DNA of 64,000 bases from Macrostomum hystrix (Eukaryota; Platyhelminthes; Macrostomidae): NCBI GenBank assembly GCA_950097015.1, contig CATNEN010000008.1, positions 3,472,001 to 3,536,000 of the forward strand, written 5' to 3'. Positions 1 to 10,108 of this stretch are shown here, in pieces. Both the position numbers and the translations under genes were made by a program. Under the pieces are notes generated by a model, which saw nothing but the letters and a program-made list of their open reading frames with translations, did not search any database and was not told where the DNA came from. The stretch's first letter is position 1. The number at the start of each line of letters is the position of its first letter.

Positions 1-132
1 TTACACAGAATCAGTAACCTGTTACACAGAATCAGTAACCTGTTACACAGAATCAGTAACCTGTTACACAGAATCAGTAACCTGTTACACAGAATCAGTA
101 ACCTGTTACATAGAATCAGTAACATTTTAGGC
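1..132. repeat. 21-bp minisatellite in upstream myosin I intron
   Basis: About six copies of a 21-bp unit with core AGAATCAGTAACCTGTTACA run from the first base of the window, so the array continues to the left. It lies in the intron before exon A and outside the duplicated unit, which begins at 223. It is not seen in the other three units, which marks this side as the original left flank of the myosin gene. Confidence 0.9.
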
Positions 133-592
133 AGTCGGCCAAATTCTATCAGAATGTTAAAAAGCAAAAATGATTCGCATCAGAATCAATTGCTTCTCAA
201 AGTTCTTGTGTTGCAATTTGGCTTCAGGAAGCATTTCCATAAATGGAAACAAAAACCAAAAAACTCTTTTGCGCAGCTTCGCTTTAAGCGAAATTGCCTT
301 GGAATAAAACAAAGAGTTTTAATTCTTTGGAGGCTCATTGCCAGCATGAAATGATTCACTAACAGCAAAGCCGCTGGTTCAACTTCGTCTCTCGCTACAA
401 ATAGATTTTCCATCGAAACATTTCTTACGAACCAGAAACCTAAAAAAGCATGTCTGTGAACCAGTAAATGAACGAAGCTGTTACCTTTGAACACTGAAAT
501 AAACCAACTTTATATCCGTAAACCCAAAAAAACTTAACCGTATTCTGTAAACCCCTAAATAAAATAATATAGATTAAAAAAATATACCAACA

Positions 593-1098
593 CCATGTCC
601 ATAAACCCAAAATAAACCAACCCCATGTCCATAAACCCAAAATAAACCAACCCCATGTCCATAAACCCAAAATAAACCAACCCCATGTCCATAAACCCAA
701 AATAAACTGATTGTATGCCCAAAAACCCCTAAAATGAACCATTATTATGTCCATAAGCCCCCTAAGTAAACCATCCCATATCTATAAGCTCCAAAACAAG
801 CCAGGCTTATGTCCATAAACCCCAAGCAAGCCAGGCTCATGTCCATAAACCCCAAGCAAGCCAGGCTCATGTCCATAAACCCCAAGCAAGCCAGGCTCAT
901 GTCCTTAAACCCCAAGCAAGCCAGGCTCATGTCCATAAACCCCAAGCAAGCCAGGCTTATGTCCATAAACCCCAAGCAAGCCAGGCTTATGTCCATAAAC
1001 CCCAAGCAAGCCAGGCTCATGTCCTTAAACCCCAAGCAAGCCCCGGCTTATGTCCATAAACCCCAAGCAAGCCAGGCTTATGTCCATAAACCGCCAAG
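593..1098. repeat. 30-bp minisatellite before exon A, unit 1
   Basis: Tandem 30-bp units share CATGTCCATAAACCC. The first few (593-745) continue with AAAATAAACC, the later ones with CAAGCAAGCCAGGCT. Because 30 is a multiple of three, the array is open in several frames on both strands, which gives spurious 10-residue-repeat reading frames. The last unit lies about 30 bases from the exon A acceptor at 1126-1127. The stretch 133-592 before it is unique intron in which I see nothing else. Confidence 0.9.
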
Positions 1099-1127
1099 TC
1101 AGCCCCGGCTCTCCACCCAATCCGCAG

Positions 1128-1647
1128 CACTGACCGGCAGCTGTCCTCGCAGTGGCCGGAGGGTGCAGAATCAGCCAATCGGGTTCAGAAGCGGCCCCCC
1201 TCAGCAGGTCTGCTGTTCAAGCAGAGCATCCAGGCTCTGGTGCAGCGGCTGGCAGGAATGCGGCCTCACTATGTCCGCTGCCTGAAGCCGAACAGTTCCA
1301 AGCAGTCCGGCATATTCGATAGTCGCCTAGTGGAACACCAGGCCCGCTACCTCAACCTGCTGGAGAGTGCCCGGGTGCGCAGGGCGGGGTTCGCGATGCG
1401 CCTGCCCTACCAGTACTTCCTGCAGAGATACAAGCTGTGCGACTCGCCCGCCGTGTGGCCGAACCCGCCGCCCGGCATGCCGCTCAGAGATGCCGCCCGA
1501 AGCATCCTGGCCAGGCTGCAGTTGGACAGTGCAGATCGGGTTCGATACGGCCTCACCAAACTGTTTGTGCGCCATGCTAGGACCGTGTTCGCTCTGGAGC
1601 AGGCCCGGGTTCGAGCCCTGCCTGCTGTGGTCACCGTCATTCAGAAG
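1128..1647 (+). CDS. Class I myosin, exon A (C-terminal motor domain and start of IQ1), unit 1
   Basis: The exon codes for the end of an actin-based motor. In order it shows loop 2 ending in KRPPSAG, the strut and SH1-region motif HYVRCLKPN (family form YIRCIKPN), VRRAGFAMR and FLQRYK of the converter, and YGLTKLFVRHARTVFALEQ, matching the motor's last strand and relay to the lever arm. It ends in VTVIQK, the first residues of an IQ motif. The acceptor is ATCCGCAG at 1120-1127 (in phase 2) and the donor is AAG|GTATTA after 1647 (phase 0). The 520-nt exon is open throughout. The ATP-binding half of the motor must lie upstream of the window. Class I is inferred from the two-IQ neck and the TH1 tail in the next exons. 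Confidence 0.9.
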
Positions 1648-1662
1648 GTATTAGAAACTGGC

Positions 1663-2353
1663 GAGATGAAAGGAGCGGGGAGATGGAGATGAAGGGAGGG
1701 TGAGATGAAGGGACTGGCGAGAAGAAGGGACGGGGAGATAAATGGACGGGGAGATAAAGGGACGGGGAGATAAAGGGACCCGGAGATGAAGGGACGGGGA
1801 TATGAAGGGACGGGGAGATAAAGGGACCGGGAGATGAAGGGACGGGGAGATGAAGGGAGGGTGAGATGAAGAGCCGGGGAGATGAAGGGACGGGGAGATG
1901 AAGGGACGGGGAGATGAAGGGTCGGGGAGAAGAAGGGACGGGGAGATGAAGGGACGGGGAGATGAAGAGACGGGGAGATGAAGTGAGGGTGAGATGAAGG
2001 GACGGGGAGATAAAGGGACCGGGAGATGAAGGGACGGGGAGATGAAAGGGCGGGGAGATTAAGTGACGGGGAGATGAAGAGACGGGGAGATGAAGGGAGG
2101 GTGAGATGAAGGGAGGGTGAGATGAAGGGACGTGGAGATGAAGGGAGGGTGAGATGAAGGGACGGGGAGATGAAAGGGCGGGGAGATTAAGGGACGGGGA
2201 GATGAAGAGACGGTCAGATGAAGGGACGGGGAGAGGAAGAGACGGGGAGATGAAGGGAGGGTGAGATGAAGGGACGGGGAGATGAAGGGACGTGGAGATG
2301 AAGGGAGGGGGAGATGAAGGGAGGGGGAGATGAAGGGAGGGGGAGATAAAGAT
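1663..2353. repeat. 16-17-bp purine-rich minisatellite in intron A-B, unit 1
   Basis: Units of about 16-17 bp with core GAGATGAAGGGACGGG begin some 15 bases after the exon A donor. The + strand is almost all purine and has closely spaced runs of three or four G. Variants carry GGGTGAGATGAAGG. The rest of the intron, 2354-2841, is ordinary AT-rich sequence in which I see no gene. Confidence 0.92.
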
Positions 2354-2841
2354 GAAATAGGAAGACAATGATTACAATAAATAGTCATGGAGATTTTACA
2401 TTTATTTAAGCAAGAGATACTTATACAGAATCCTAATTTTGTTTAAAGCAATTATATCATTTTTTATTCTTGGTTGCTTCTTTAGCGCATTCGCTCACAC
2501 AAAAGGCCTCATATTTATATTTGAGCATTTAGTCAGCTGTTGCTCACCTCTCAGACGGCTGTTGTCCATTTGGAATGCCGGTTCAGCCACACCGTCACAA
2601 AAATAGCCTTGTCTAGTCATCTGTCTATTCGCATTGGGCCTGAATTGTAAACAGGCTTGTCATCTAAGCAGTTCAATAATTCGCGCTTCTCTACTCATGC
2701 CAGTAGTGCGATTAGCATTTAACTCAAAGAGAAACGAGCAGATATTTTTTTTCCAGTGAAATAGTAATTAATATGCGCACGTTACTACTCACTAAAAGCA
2801 ACTAAAAAAATACGCCACCGCCCGCCCGTGCGTTGTTCTAG

Positions 2842-2907
2842 CACTATAGAGGCCGGCTTGGCAGGATCTACTTCGCCAAGTACAGGCTGGCCGTTTGGAT
2901 TCAGGCT
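2842..2907 (+). CDS. Class I myosin, exon B (IQ-motif exon), unit 1
   Basis: This 66-nt exon codes for HYRGRLGRIYFAKYRLAVWIQA. Joined to exon A it completes IQ1 (IQKHYRGRLGR, the IQxxxRGxxxR pattern). Its end starts IQ2 (WIQA), finished by exon C. IQ motifs bind calmodulin-type light chains and form the lever arm. The acceptor is GTTCTAG before 2842 and the donor GTAAGT after 2907. Both borders are in phase 0, so skipping this exon would keep the frame. It is too short to stand out as an open reading frame and was found from the splice sites and the IQ pattern. Confidence 0.88.
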
Positions 2908-3205
2908 GTAAGTAAATTCAACTCGAAGACCAAGACAGCAGATTCTTGTGCTGAAACTGCACCGTTGCTGCTGTCAGTTGATTTTTATGCCTCTCCAAGA
3001 ACTGGTCTAACACCTTATTGCTTGGCTCGGTTGATTTGCACATCGGCTACCTCTGAGCCTATTTTTGTCTGCTTGTTTTGCAGCTGGTTGCTTTTAGCTG
3101 GGCACCAATTTGTAGATTTATTAGAAATCTGCCAAATTTCTTATCAACTTGTCTGTTTGTCCGGTTTTAACACATCTTCATCTACTTCTCTTTAATATGA
3201 TCTAT

Positions 3206-3572
3206 TCCGCCTTCATTTCACCCCTTTCCGTCTTGATCTCACCCCTTTCCGCTTTAATCTCACCCCTTTCCGCTTTTATCTCACCCTTTCCGCTTTTATC
3301 TCACCCTTTCCGCCTTGATCTCACCCCTTTCCGCTTTAATCCCACCCCTTTCCGCTTTTATCTCACCCTTTCCGCTTTTATCTCACCCTTTCTGCCTTAA
3401 TCTCACCCCTTTTCACCTTGATCTCATCCCTTTCCGCCTTCATCTCATATCTTTCCGCCTTCATCTCATATCTTTCCGCCTTCATCTCATATCTTTCCGC
3501 CTTCATCTAATATCTTTCCGCCTTCATCTCATATCTTTCCGCCTTCATCTCACCCTTTCTCATAGTGATTCA
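3206..3572. repeat. 21-bp pyrimidine-rich minisatellite in intron B-C, unit 1
   Basis: Units of 21 bp alternate between a CCTTCATCTCATATCTTT form and a CTTGATCTCACCCCTTTC form. The + strand is pyrimidine-rich, and CCTTCATCTC is the exact reverse complement of GAGATGAAGG in the intron A-B array. This array is shorter than in units 2-4 (about 367 bp against about 650). The intron flanks, 2908-3205 and 3573-4053, are AT-rich and hold nothing I recognise. Confidence 0.92.
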
Positions 3573-4053
3573 AAATAATTTAAAGCACTTAGATCATTAC
3601 ATGATTAGCCATTGCAGACAGCAAAGTAGCACTTGTTGTTGTCCTCTTTTAGTTTTTAATCCAACTTGAGCTGAATCTGGCTAAAGTGTGAATCTTTGTG
3701 CAATAATCTTCAGTTTTGAGTGAGTGCATGTGACCCTTTTTACGAGATTTTATACGAGAGTAGCTCGTTGTTTTAATTTTTAAATCCGTGCGATAAAAGC
3801 AAAAAGTTACAATATTTGTAATTCTGCAGTTAAAAAATAATCTATTGTTCAAGCATGCTTATGCTAGTTTAGTAATTAATAATTAATGAGGAGTCCGTCC
3901 CGTTTAAATTCTGTGGAGACTGAAGATTCCTTGCGTCCTACTATAAGTAGCGCTATTCGGTGATAATTATTTTAACTGAAAAAGGAAAAAATACTTTTTT
4001 TGCCCAACTGTCAGTAGTGCATCGCGGAAATCATTACCTCTTTTTATTCCCAG

Positions 4054-4698
4054 CGAGTGCGCGGCCTCCTAGCCAGAATTCGCTATCAACGCCTGCGCGC
4101 CGCCTGGACCATCGCCGTGCGCTATCGCCGCTACCGGATTCGAGCCCACATTCTTCGCGTCTGCGCCGCCTTCGCCGGAGTTGGCCAGCGTCGCGATCTC
4201 GGTCGCGGCGTCGAATGGCCTCGTGGGGAGCCTCCGGCCCTGGCCGGCCTGCTGGCCCAGCTGCGCCGGGTCCAAAACCGCTGGCGAGCCGAGCGCATGC
4301 TGGCCTCGATTCCCAGGCACGAGAGGCCGGAATTCCGGCTGAAACTGGCCAGCTGCGAGCTGCTGCTTGGCACCGACCGGCTGAGGGCCGGCCTGCCGCG
4401 CCGTTGGCTCGGCGAGTACCAGCTGCCCAGGCCGAGGGCGGCTGCCAAGATGCCGGGCCAGCTGCTGTTCTCCCACCCGGTTCTGAAGGCCGAGCGCGGT
4501 GGCGGCTTCAAGTTGACCCGGCGGTGCCTCCTCATCAGCGGCCTGGGCGTTGCCAAGGCGGATCAGAACGGCGCCGCCCTGATTGGCCCAGTGCGCCAGT
4601 TGTCCGGCCTGGCCTGGGTGTCCCTGACTCGGCTGGCCACCGATCCCACCGTCTGCCTGGCGTTCGATGGCCGCGGCTCCGGTGGCGACCTTCTCATG
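4054..4698 (+). CDS. Class I myosin, exon C (IQ2 and TH1 tail), unit 1
   Basis: The 215-codon exon opens with RVRGLLARIRY, completing IQ2, and a further basic IQ-like stretch (AAWTIAVRYRRYR). It then enters the tail-homology 1 domain: FRLKLASCELLLGTDR, a WLGEYQLP segment, and GGGFKLTRRCLLIS, matching the family's GxKxxxRxLLLT core. TH1 is basic and binds acidic phospholipids, linking the motor to membranes. The acceptor is TTATTCCCAG before 4054 and the donor ATG|GTGAGA after 4698, both phase 0. The TH1 tail with no SH3 suggests a short-tailed class I myosin. Units 2-4 differ from this copy by silent changes only, as far as I could compare. Confidence 0.88.
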
Positions 4699-4714
4699 GT
4701 GAGATTCAGTGGCA

Positions 4715-5895
4715 TTGGGGGCGGATAAATCTAGGATTTGAGGGCGGATGAATCTAGGATTTGAGGGCGGATGAATATAGGATTGGGGGCGGATGAATCT
4801 AGGACTCGGGAGGCGGACGAATCTAGGATTGGGGGCGGATGAATCTAGGATTAGAGGCGTATGAATCTAGGATTGGGGGCGGAGGAATCTAGGATTAGAG
4901 GCGTATAAATCTAGGACTGTGGGGGGCGGATGAATCTAGGATTTAGGGGCGGATGAATCTAGGATTGGGGGGCCGGATAAATCTATTATTTTAGGGCGGA
5001 TGAATTTAGGATTGGGGGCGGATGAATTTAGGATTGGGGGCGAATGAATCTAGGATTGGGGGGGCGGATGAATCTAGGATTGGGGGCGGATGAATTTAGG
5101 ATTGGGAGGGCGGATGAATCTAGGATTGGGAGGGCGGATAAATCTATTATTTTAGGGCGGATGAATTTAGGATTGGGGGCGGATGAATTTAGGATTGGGG
5201 GTGGATGAATCTAGGACTGGAGGCGGATGAATCTAGGATTGGGGGGCGGATAAATCTATTATTTTAGGGCGGATGAATCTAGGATTGGGGGCGGATGAAT
5301 CTAGGATTGGGGTCGGATGAATCTAGGATTGAGGGCGGATGAATCTAGGATTGGGGGGCGGATGAATATAGGATTGGGGGGCGGATAAATCTATTATTTT
5401 AGGGCGGATGAATCTAGGATTGGGGGGCGGATGAATCTAGGATTGGGAGGGCGGATAAATCTATTATTTTAGGGTGGATGAATTTAGGATTGGGGGTGGA
5501 TGAATCTAGGACTGGGGGGCGGATGAATTTAGGATTGGGGGCGGATGAATCTAGGACTGGGGGGCGGATGAATATAGGATTGGGGGGGCGGATAAATCTA
5601 TTCTTTTAGGGCGGATGAATCTAGGATTGGGGGCGGATGAATCTAGGATTGGGGGGCGGATGAATCTAGGATTGGGGGGACGGATGAATCTAGGATTGGG
5701 GTCGGATGAATCTAGGATTGAGGGCGGATGAATCTAGGATTGGGGTCGGATGAATCTAGGATTGAGGGCGGATGAATCTAGGATTGAGGGCGGATGAATC
5801 TAGGATTGAGGGCGGATGAATCTAGGATTGGGGGGCGGATGAATCTAGGATTGGGGGGCGGATGAATCTAGGATTGGGGGGGCGGATAAATCTAG
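4715..5895. repeat. 21-22-bp G-rich minisatellite in intron C-D, unit 1 (empty retrotransposon site)
   Basis: Units of about 21-22 bp with core GGCGGATGAATCTAGGATTG begin about 16 bases after the exon C donor and fill the intron nearly to the exon D acceptor. A variant, GGATAAATCTATTATTTTAG, recurs at intervals of one to two hundred bases and gives a higher-order pattern. The start of the array (around 4768-4775) corresponds to the place where units 2 and 3 carry the retrotransposon; here it is uninterrupted. Confidence 0.92.
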
Positions 5896-5938
5896 GATCG
5901 AAGGACAGTTCAGGGCCAAAATCTAGGCGATCTCCTAG

Positions 5939-6262
5939 TCGCTGACTCAGTTCACAAACGCACCGTCGAGTTGGAATCCGGTGGGAACCCTCCGTCCCAT
6001 CGGCCAGGTGCTGACGAATGACGCCGGAGTGCCACTGACAACCGAGGAGCGCCTCACGGAGCTGGTCGCTGTGCTCCGCAGGGCCTGCCAACTGGCTGGT
6101 CGCGACCTGTCTGTGCGGCTGGCCGACCGGCTGGCATTCCGTTGCCATGGCAACAGCAAGCCGGCCTGCCAGGTGGATGTAAGGCAGGCAGATGCTGGCG
6201 GCGGTGGTCCCAGACTAACAAAAAGTCCAGCCGGAGCTGGGGTTCTGCAGCTGCAGCTCTGA
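5939..6262 (+). CDS. Class I myosin, last exon D (end of TH1 tail), unit 1
   Basis: The acceptor is GATCTCCTAG before 5939 in phase 0. The exon opens SLTQFTNAPSSWNPVGTL and runs to a TGA at 6260-6262. TERLTELVAVLRRACQ fits the helix near the end of TH1 tails, followed by short strands (LSVRLADRLAFRC, CQVDVR) and a glycine-rich end GVLQLQL. Joining exon C to D preserves the frame. No AATAAA lies in the first 200 bases after the stop, so the cleavage site is unknown. Confidence 0.85.
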   Translation, partial: SLTQFTNAPSSWNPVGTLRPIGQVLTNDAGVPLTTEERLTELVAVLRRACQLAGRDLSVRLADRLAFRCHGNSKPACQVDVRQADAGGGGPRLTKSPAGAGVLQLQL

Positions 6263-7120
6263 CACAGTCTGACGTTCGGACAAATATATTGAATTGAACA
6301 ATTGAATTTAAATTCGCACCAACAATTATAACACAATGAGATTTATTTTTTTTCTGATAATGAAAGATATACATTTTACGCTCATGGTTTTTCGAGTATC
6401 TACTGAAAGTAATACTGATATTTTTAAACAAACTTGTTCAAATCGTCAAATCTAACAACGGATTCTAACCCAATTCGAATTTTTTAATGTCATAAGGCTG
6501 AGACGTTTGTGCATTATATAGCACAGCACCCAGTACTGTACGGCTAAATCATGTATTGTCTGTGTTAAGGCATAGCTATACTATACATAAAAAGTTCCAT
6601 CATGCCGTTAAGTGCTTTCTAAAAATTCCTTTAACAGTTTTTTAATATTTCGCGCAAGTTTAAAACGGCATTTTTGTTAGTCCAGCGAAATAATATAATA
6701 TGCTATAGTTGATGTTCAATAACTGCTGGCTATTTTTGTAAGCTAATAAGCGGTTCATTTTCATCATTGATTATTATTGAAATCGAGTTTTATTAAACAC
6801 TTTTTTAAACAATACGAGAACCTTATTACGCGTACAGAATTAATTATAACAAAAACAAAAAATATATTTTTTAGTCTACGTTCGTTGATTGGGCGCTGTC
6901 GCGTGTTTGCTACTACTTTTATATATCGGATACTTTTTAAAGACGTATTGGCAGAACATTGACTTGATTGACTTGATTTTTTATATTTTTGTCATTGAAT
7001 TGCTGACTGTTTATTTTCCAGTTAGTTAGGCGAACAACAGTTGAACAATGCTTGTTAAAAATGCGACTGAACTTAAAGTGAAACAAGTTGATTTGATAAG
7101 CGGACAATGCAATGAGCAAC
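6263..7120. other. 3' flank of myosin I, unit 1, AT-rich
   Basis: This AT-rich stretch follows the myosin stop; the same sequence lies at 22537-23394, 38226-39083 and 46103-46959. It should hold the myosin 3' UTR. Near its end is a good splice acceptor (TTTATTTTCCAG, ending at 7021) and 27 bases later an ATG (7048) opening a frame that begins MLVKNATELKVKQ and runs into the next array. I see no domain in it and do not call it a gene. Confidence 0.5.
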
Positions 7121-7337
7121 GTTCACCAGTCATTCAGCCATCACCCACCAGTCATTCAGGCATCACCCATCAGTCATTCAGGCATCACCCATCAGTCATT
7201 CAGGCATCACCCATCAGTCATTCAGGCATCACCCATCAGTCATTCAGGCATCACCCATCAGTCATTCAGGCATCACCCATCAGTCATTCAGGCATCACCC
7301 ATCAGTCATTCAGCCATCACGCACCAGTCATTCAGGT
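7121..7337. repeat. 22-bp minisatellite between myosin I and KRI1 tip, unit 1
   Basis: Units of 22 bp with core TCATTCAGGCATCACCCATC lie just beyond the KRI1 stop codon, in the space between the two convergent genes. Copy number differs slightly between units. Confidence 0.9.
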
Positions 7338-7339
7338 CA

Positions 7340-7538
7340 TCAGTCTGCCCTAGTCGCCTCGGCGCCGCCTGTCTTCAGCTGCTGTCGCCGCATTCGCCGG
7401 AACTGCTTGGGGTCGATGCCCAGCTCCAGCAGTCGCTGCTCGCTGATCTGCAGCCTGTCATCGGATTTGGACTTCGGCTTCGACTTGTTCAGCTTCTTAG
7501 ACTTCAGCTTGGCCTTGCGGAGGTCAGGCGTTGCGTCC
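7340..7538 (-). pseudogene. KRI1: KRI1 3'-end fragment, junction of units 1 and 2
   Basis: The last 66 codons of KRI1 on the - strand (LRKAKLKSKKLNKSK, RLLELGIDPKQFRRMRRQQ, stop at 7340) are cut at 7538 and joined to a myosin intron. The frame runs on into meaningless sequence. It has no upstream exons and is a duplication scar, not a gene. It differs from the intact KRI1 end by a silent change (AAGCTGAAC here, AAGTTGAAC at 47284-47292). Confidence 0.92.
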
Positions 7539-7908
7539 TTCAGGAAGCATTTCCATAAATGGAAACAAAAAACCAAAAAACTCTTTTGCGCAGCTTCGCT
7601 TTAAGCGAAATTGCCTTGGAATAAAACAAATAGTTTTAATTCTTTGGAGGCTCATTGCCAGCATGAAATGATTCACTAACAGCAAAGCCGCTGGTTCAAC
7701 TTCGTCTCTCGCTACAAATAGATTTTCCATCGAAACATTTCTTACGAACCAGAAACCTAAAAAAAGCATGTCTGTGAACCAGTAAATGAACGAAGCTGTT
7801 ACCTTTGAACACTGAAATAAACCAACTTTATATCCGTAAACCCAAAAAAACTTAACCGTATTCTGTAAACCCCTAAAAAAAAATATAGATAAAAAAATAT
7901 ACCAACAC

Positions 7909-8817
7909 CATGTCCATAAACCCAAAATAAACTGATTGTATGCCCATATTGTTATGTCCATAAACCCCAAGCAAGCCAGGCTCATGTCCATAAACCCCAA
8001 GCAAGCCAGGCTCATGTCCATAAACCCCAAGCAAGCCAGGCTTATGTCCATAAACCCCAAGCAAGCCAGGCTCATGTCCATAAACCCCAAGCAAGCCAGG
8101 CTTATGTCCATAAACCCCAAGCAAGCCAGGCTCATGTCCATAAACCCCAAGCAAGCCAGGCTCATGTCCATAAACCCCAAGCAAGCCAGGCTTATGTCCA
8201 TAAACCCCAAGCAAGCCAGGCTCATGTCCATAAACCCCAAGCAAGTCAGGCTTATGTCCATAAACCCCAAGCAAGCCCCGGCTTATGTCCATAAACCCCA
8301 AGCAAGCCAGGCTTATGTCCATAAACCCCAAGCAAGCCAGGCTTATGTCCATAAACCCCAAGCAAGCCAGGCTCATGTCCATAAACCCCAAGCAAGCCAG
8401 GCTCATGTCCATAAACCCCAAGCAAGCCCCGGCTTATGTCCATAAACCCCAAGCAAGTCAGGCTTATGTCCATAAACCCCAAGCAAGTCAGGCTTATGTC
8501 CATAAACCCCAAGCAAGCCCCGGCTTATGTCCATAAACCCCAAGCAAGTCAGGCTTATGTCCATAAACCCCAAGCAAGCCAGGCTCATGTCCATAAACCC
8601 CAAAGCAAGCCCCGGCTTATGTCCATAAACCCCAAGCAAGCCAGGCTCATGTCCATAAACCCCAAGCAAGCCAGGCTCATGTCCATAAACCCCAAGCAAG
8701 CCCCGGCTTATGTCCATAAACCCCAAGCAAGCCAGGCTTATGTCCATAAACCCCAAGCAAGTCAGGCTTATGTCCATAAACCCCAAGCAAGCCCAGGCTT
8801 ATGTCCATAAACCGCCA
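7909..8817. repeat. 30-bp minisatellite before exon A, unit 2
   Basis: This is the longest version of the 30-bp array, nearly 30 units of CATGTCCATAAACCCCAAGC and variants (CCAGGCT, TCAGGCT, CCCCGGCT endings). The variants follow one another in blocks, suggesting expansion by repeated block duplication. It is open in several frames because the unit is 30 bp. Confidence 0.92.
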
Positions 8818-8848
8818 AGTCAGCCCCGGCTCTCCACCCAATCCGCAG

Positions 8849-9368
8849 CACTGACCGGCAGCTGTCCTCGCAGTGGCCGGAGGGTGCAGAATCAGCCAAT
8901 CGGGTTCAGAAGCGGCCCCCCTCAGCAGGTCTGCTGTTCAAGCAGAGCATCCAGGCTCTGGTGCAGCGGCTGGCAGGAATGCGGCCTCACTATGTCCGCT
9001 GCCTGAAGCCGAACAGTTCCAAGCAGTCCGGCATATTCGATAGTCGCCTAGTGGAACACCAGGCCCGCTACCTCAACCTGCTGGAGAGTGCCCGGGTGCG
9101 CAGGGCGGGGTTCGCGATGCGCCTGCCCTACCAGTACTTCCTGCAGAGATACAAGCTGTGCGACTCGCCCGCCGTGTGGCCGAACCCGCCGCCCGGCATG
9201 CCGCTCAGAGATGCCGCCCGAAGCATCCTGGCCAGGCTGCAGTTGGACAGTGCAGATCGGGTTCGATACGGCCTCACCAAACTGTTTGTGCGCCATGCTA
9301 GGACCGTGTTCGCTCTGGAGCAGGCCCGGGTTCGAGCCCTGCCTGCTGTGGTCACCGTCATTCAGAAG
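8849..9368 (+). CDS. Class I myosin exon A, unit 2
   Basis: This copy codes for the same protein as exon A of unit 1, with the same acceptor (ATCCGCAG) and donor (AAG|GTATTA). It has no motor exons upstream within the unit, so it could be used only by long-range splicing from the gene to the left or from an unknown promoter. Confidence 0.8.
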
Positions 9369-9383
9369 GTATTAGAAACTGGC

Positions 9384-10108
9384 GAGATGAAAGGAGCGGG
9401 GAGATGGAGATGAAGGGAGGGTGAGATGAAGGGACTGGCGAGAAGAAGGGACGGGGAGATAAATGGACGGGGAGATAAAGGGACGGGGAGATAAAGGGAC
9501 CCGGAGATGAAGGGACGGGGATATGAAGGGACGGGGAGATAAAGGGACCGGGAGATGAAGGGACGGGGAGATGAAGGGAGGGTGAGATGAAGAGCCGGGG
9601 AGATGAAGGGACGGGGAGATGAAGGGACGGGGAGATGAAGGGTCGGGGAGAAGAAGGGACGGGGAGATGAAGGGACGGGGAGATGAAGAGACGGGGAGAT
9701 GAAGTGAGGGTGAGATGAAGGGACGGGGAGATAAAGGGACCCGGAGATGAAGGGACGGGGAGATGAAAGGGCGGGGAGATTAAGTGACGGGGAGATGAAG
9801 AGACGGGGAGATGAAGGGAGGGTGAGATGAAGGGAGGGTGAGATGAAGGGACGTGGAGATGAAGGGAGGGTGAGATAAAGGGACGGGGAGATGAAAGGGC
9901 GGGGAGATTAAGGGACGGGGAGATGAAGAGACGGTCAGATGAAGGGACGGGGAGAGGAAGAGACGGGGAGATGAAGGGAGGGTGAGATGAAGGGACGGGG
10001 AGATGAAGGGACGTGGAGATGAAGGGAGGGGGAGATGAAGGGACGTGGAGATGAAGGGAGGGGGAGATGAAGGGAGGGGGAGATGAAGGGAGGGGGAGAT
10101 AAAGATGA
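9384..10108. repeat. Purine-rich minisatellite in intron A-B, unit 2
   Basis: This is the GAGATGAAGGGACGGG array, with a slightly different variant order and about 30 bp longer than in unit 1. The remainder of the intron, 10109-10594, is the same AT-rich sequence as in unit 1. Confidence 0.9.

Larger units (their letters stand above)
223..7538 (+). repeat. Segmental tandem duplication, unit 1 (myosin I exons A-D plus KRI1 tip)
   Basis: This is the first of four direct repeats. Homology with the other units starts at TTCAGGAAGC (223), inside a myosin intron, and ends at GCGTTGCGTCC (7538), inside what was the KRI1 last exon. Left of 223 the sequence is the original myosin intron (AATTTGGC). 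The unit has no retrotransposon; its exon C-D intron keeps the empty site. It is the most diverged unit: small differences in intron B-C (around 3034-3046) and exon C are shared by units 2-4 against unit 1, and its B-C array is shorter. It is probably the only unit joined to the upstream myosin promoter and motor exons. Confidence 0.93.

Noticed and set aside
809-1285. Reading frames with repeated MSINPKQARL or MGFMDISLACL in every unit (also 7524-8810, 24030-24506, 39675-40363)
   Set aside because: The 30-bp tandem unit translates into a 10-residue repeat in several frames and both directions, and it lies in an intron.
1605-1625. GGTTCGAGCC, like the B box of a tRNA gene
   Set aside because: It is inside the conserved myosin motor exon and there is no A box or tRNA fold around it.
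3880-3960. TTAATGAGGAGTCCGTCC in the B-C intron, reminiscent of a hammerhead ribozyme core
   Set aside because: The CTGATGA and GAAA core elements are not both present and I could not pair the required stems.
4069-4556. Antisense and alternative frames across myosin exon C
   Set aside because: High GC opens extra frames; only the frame with TH1 motifs fits both splice junctions.
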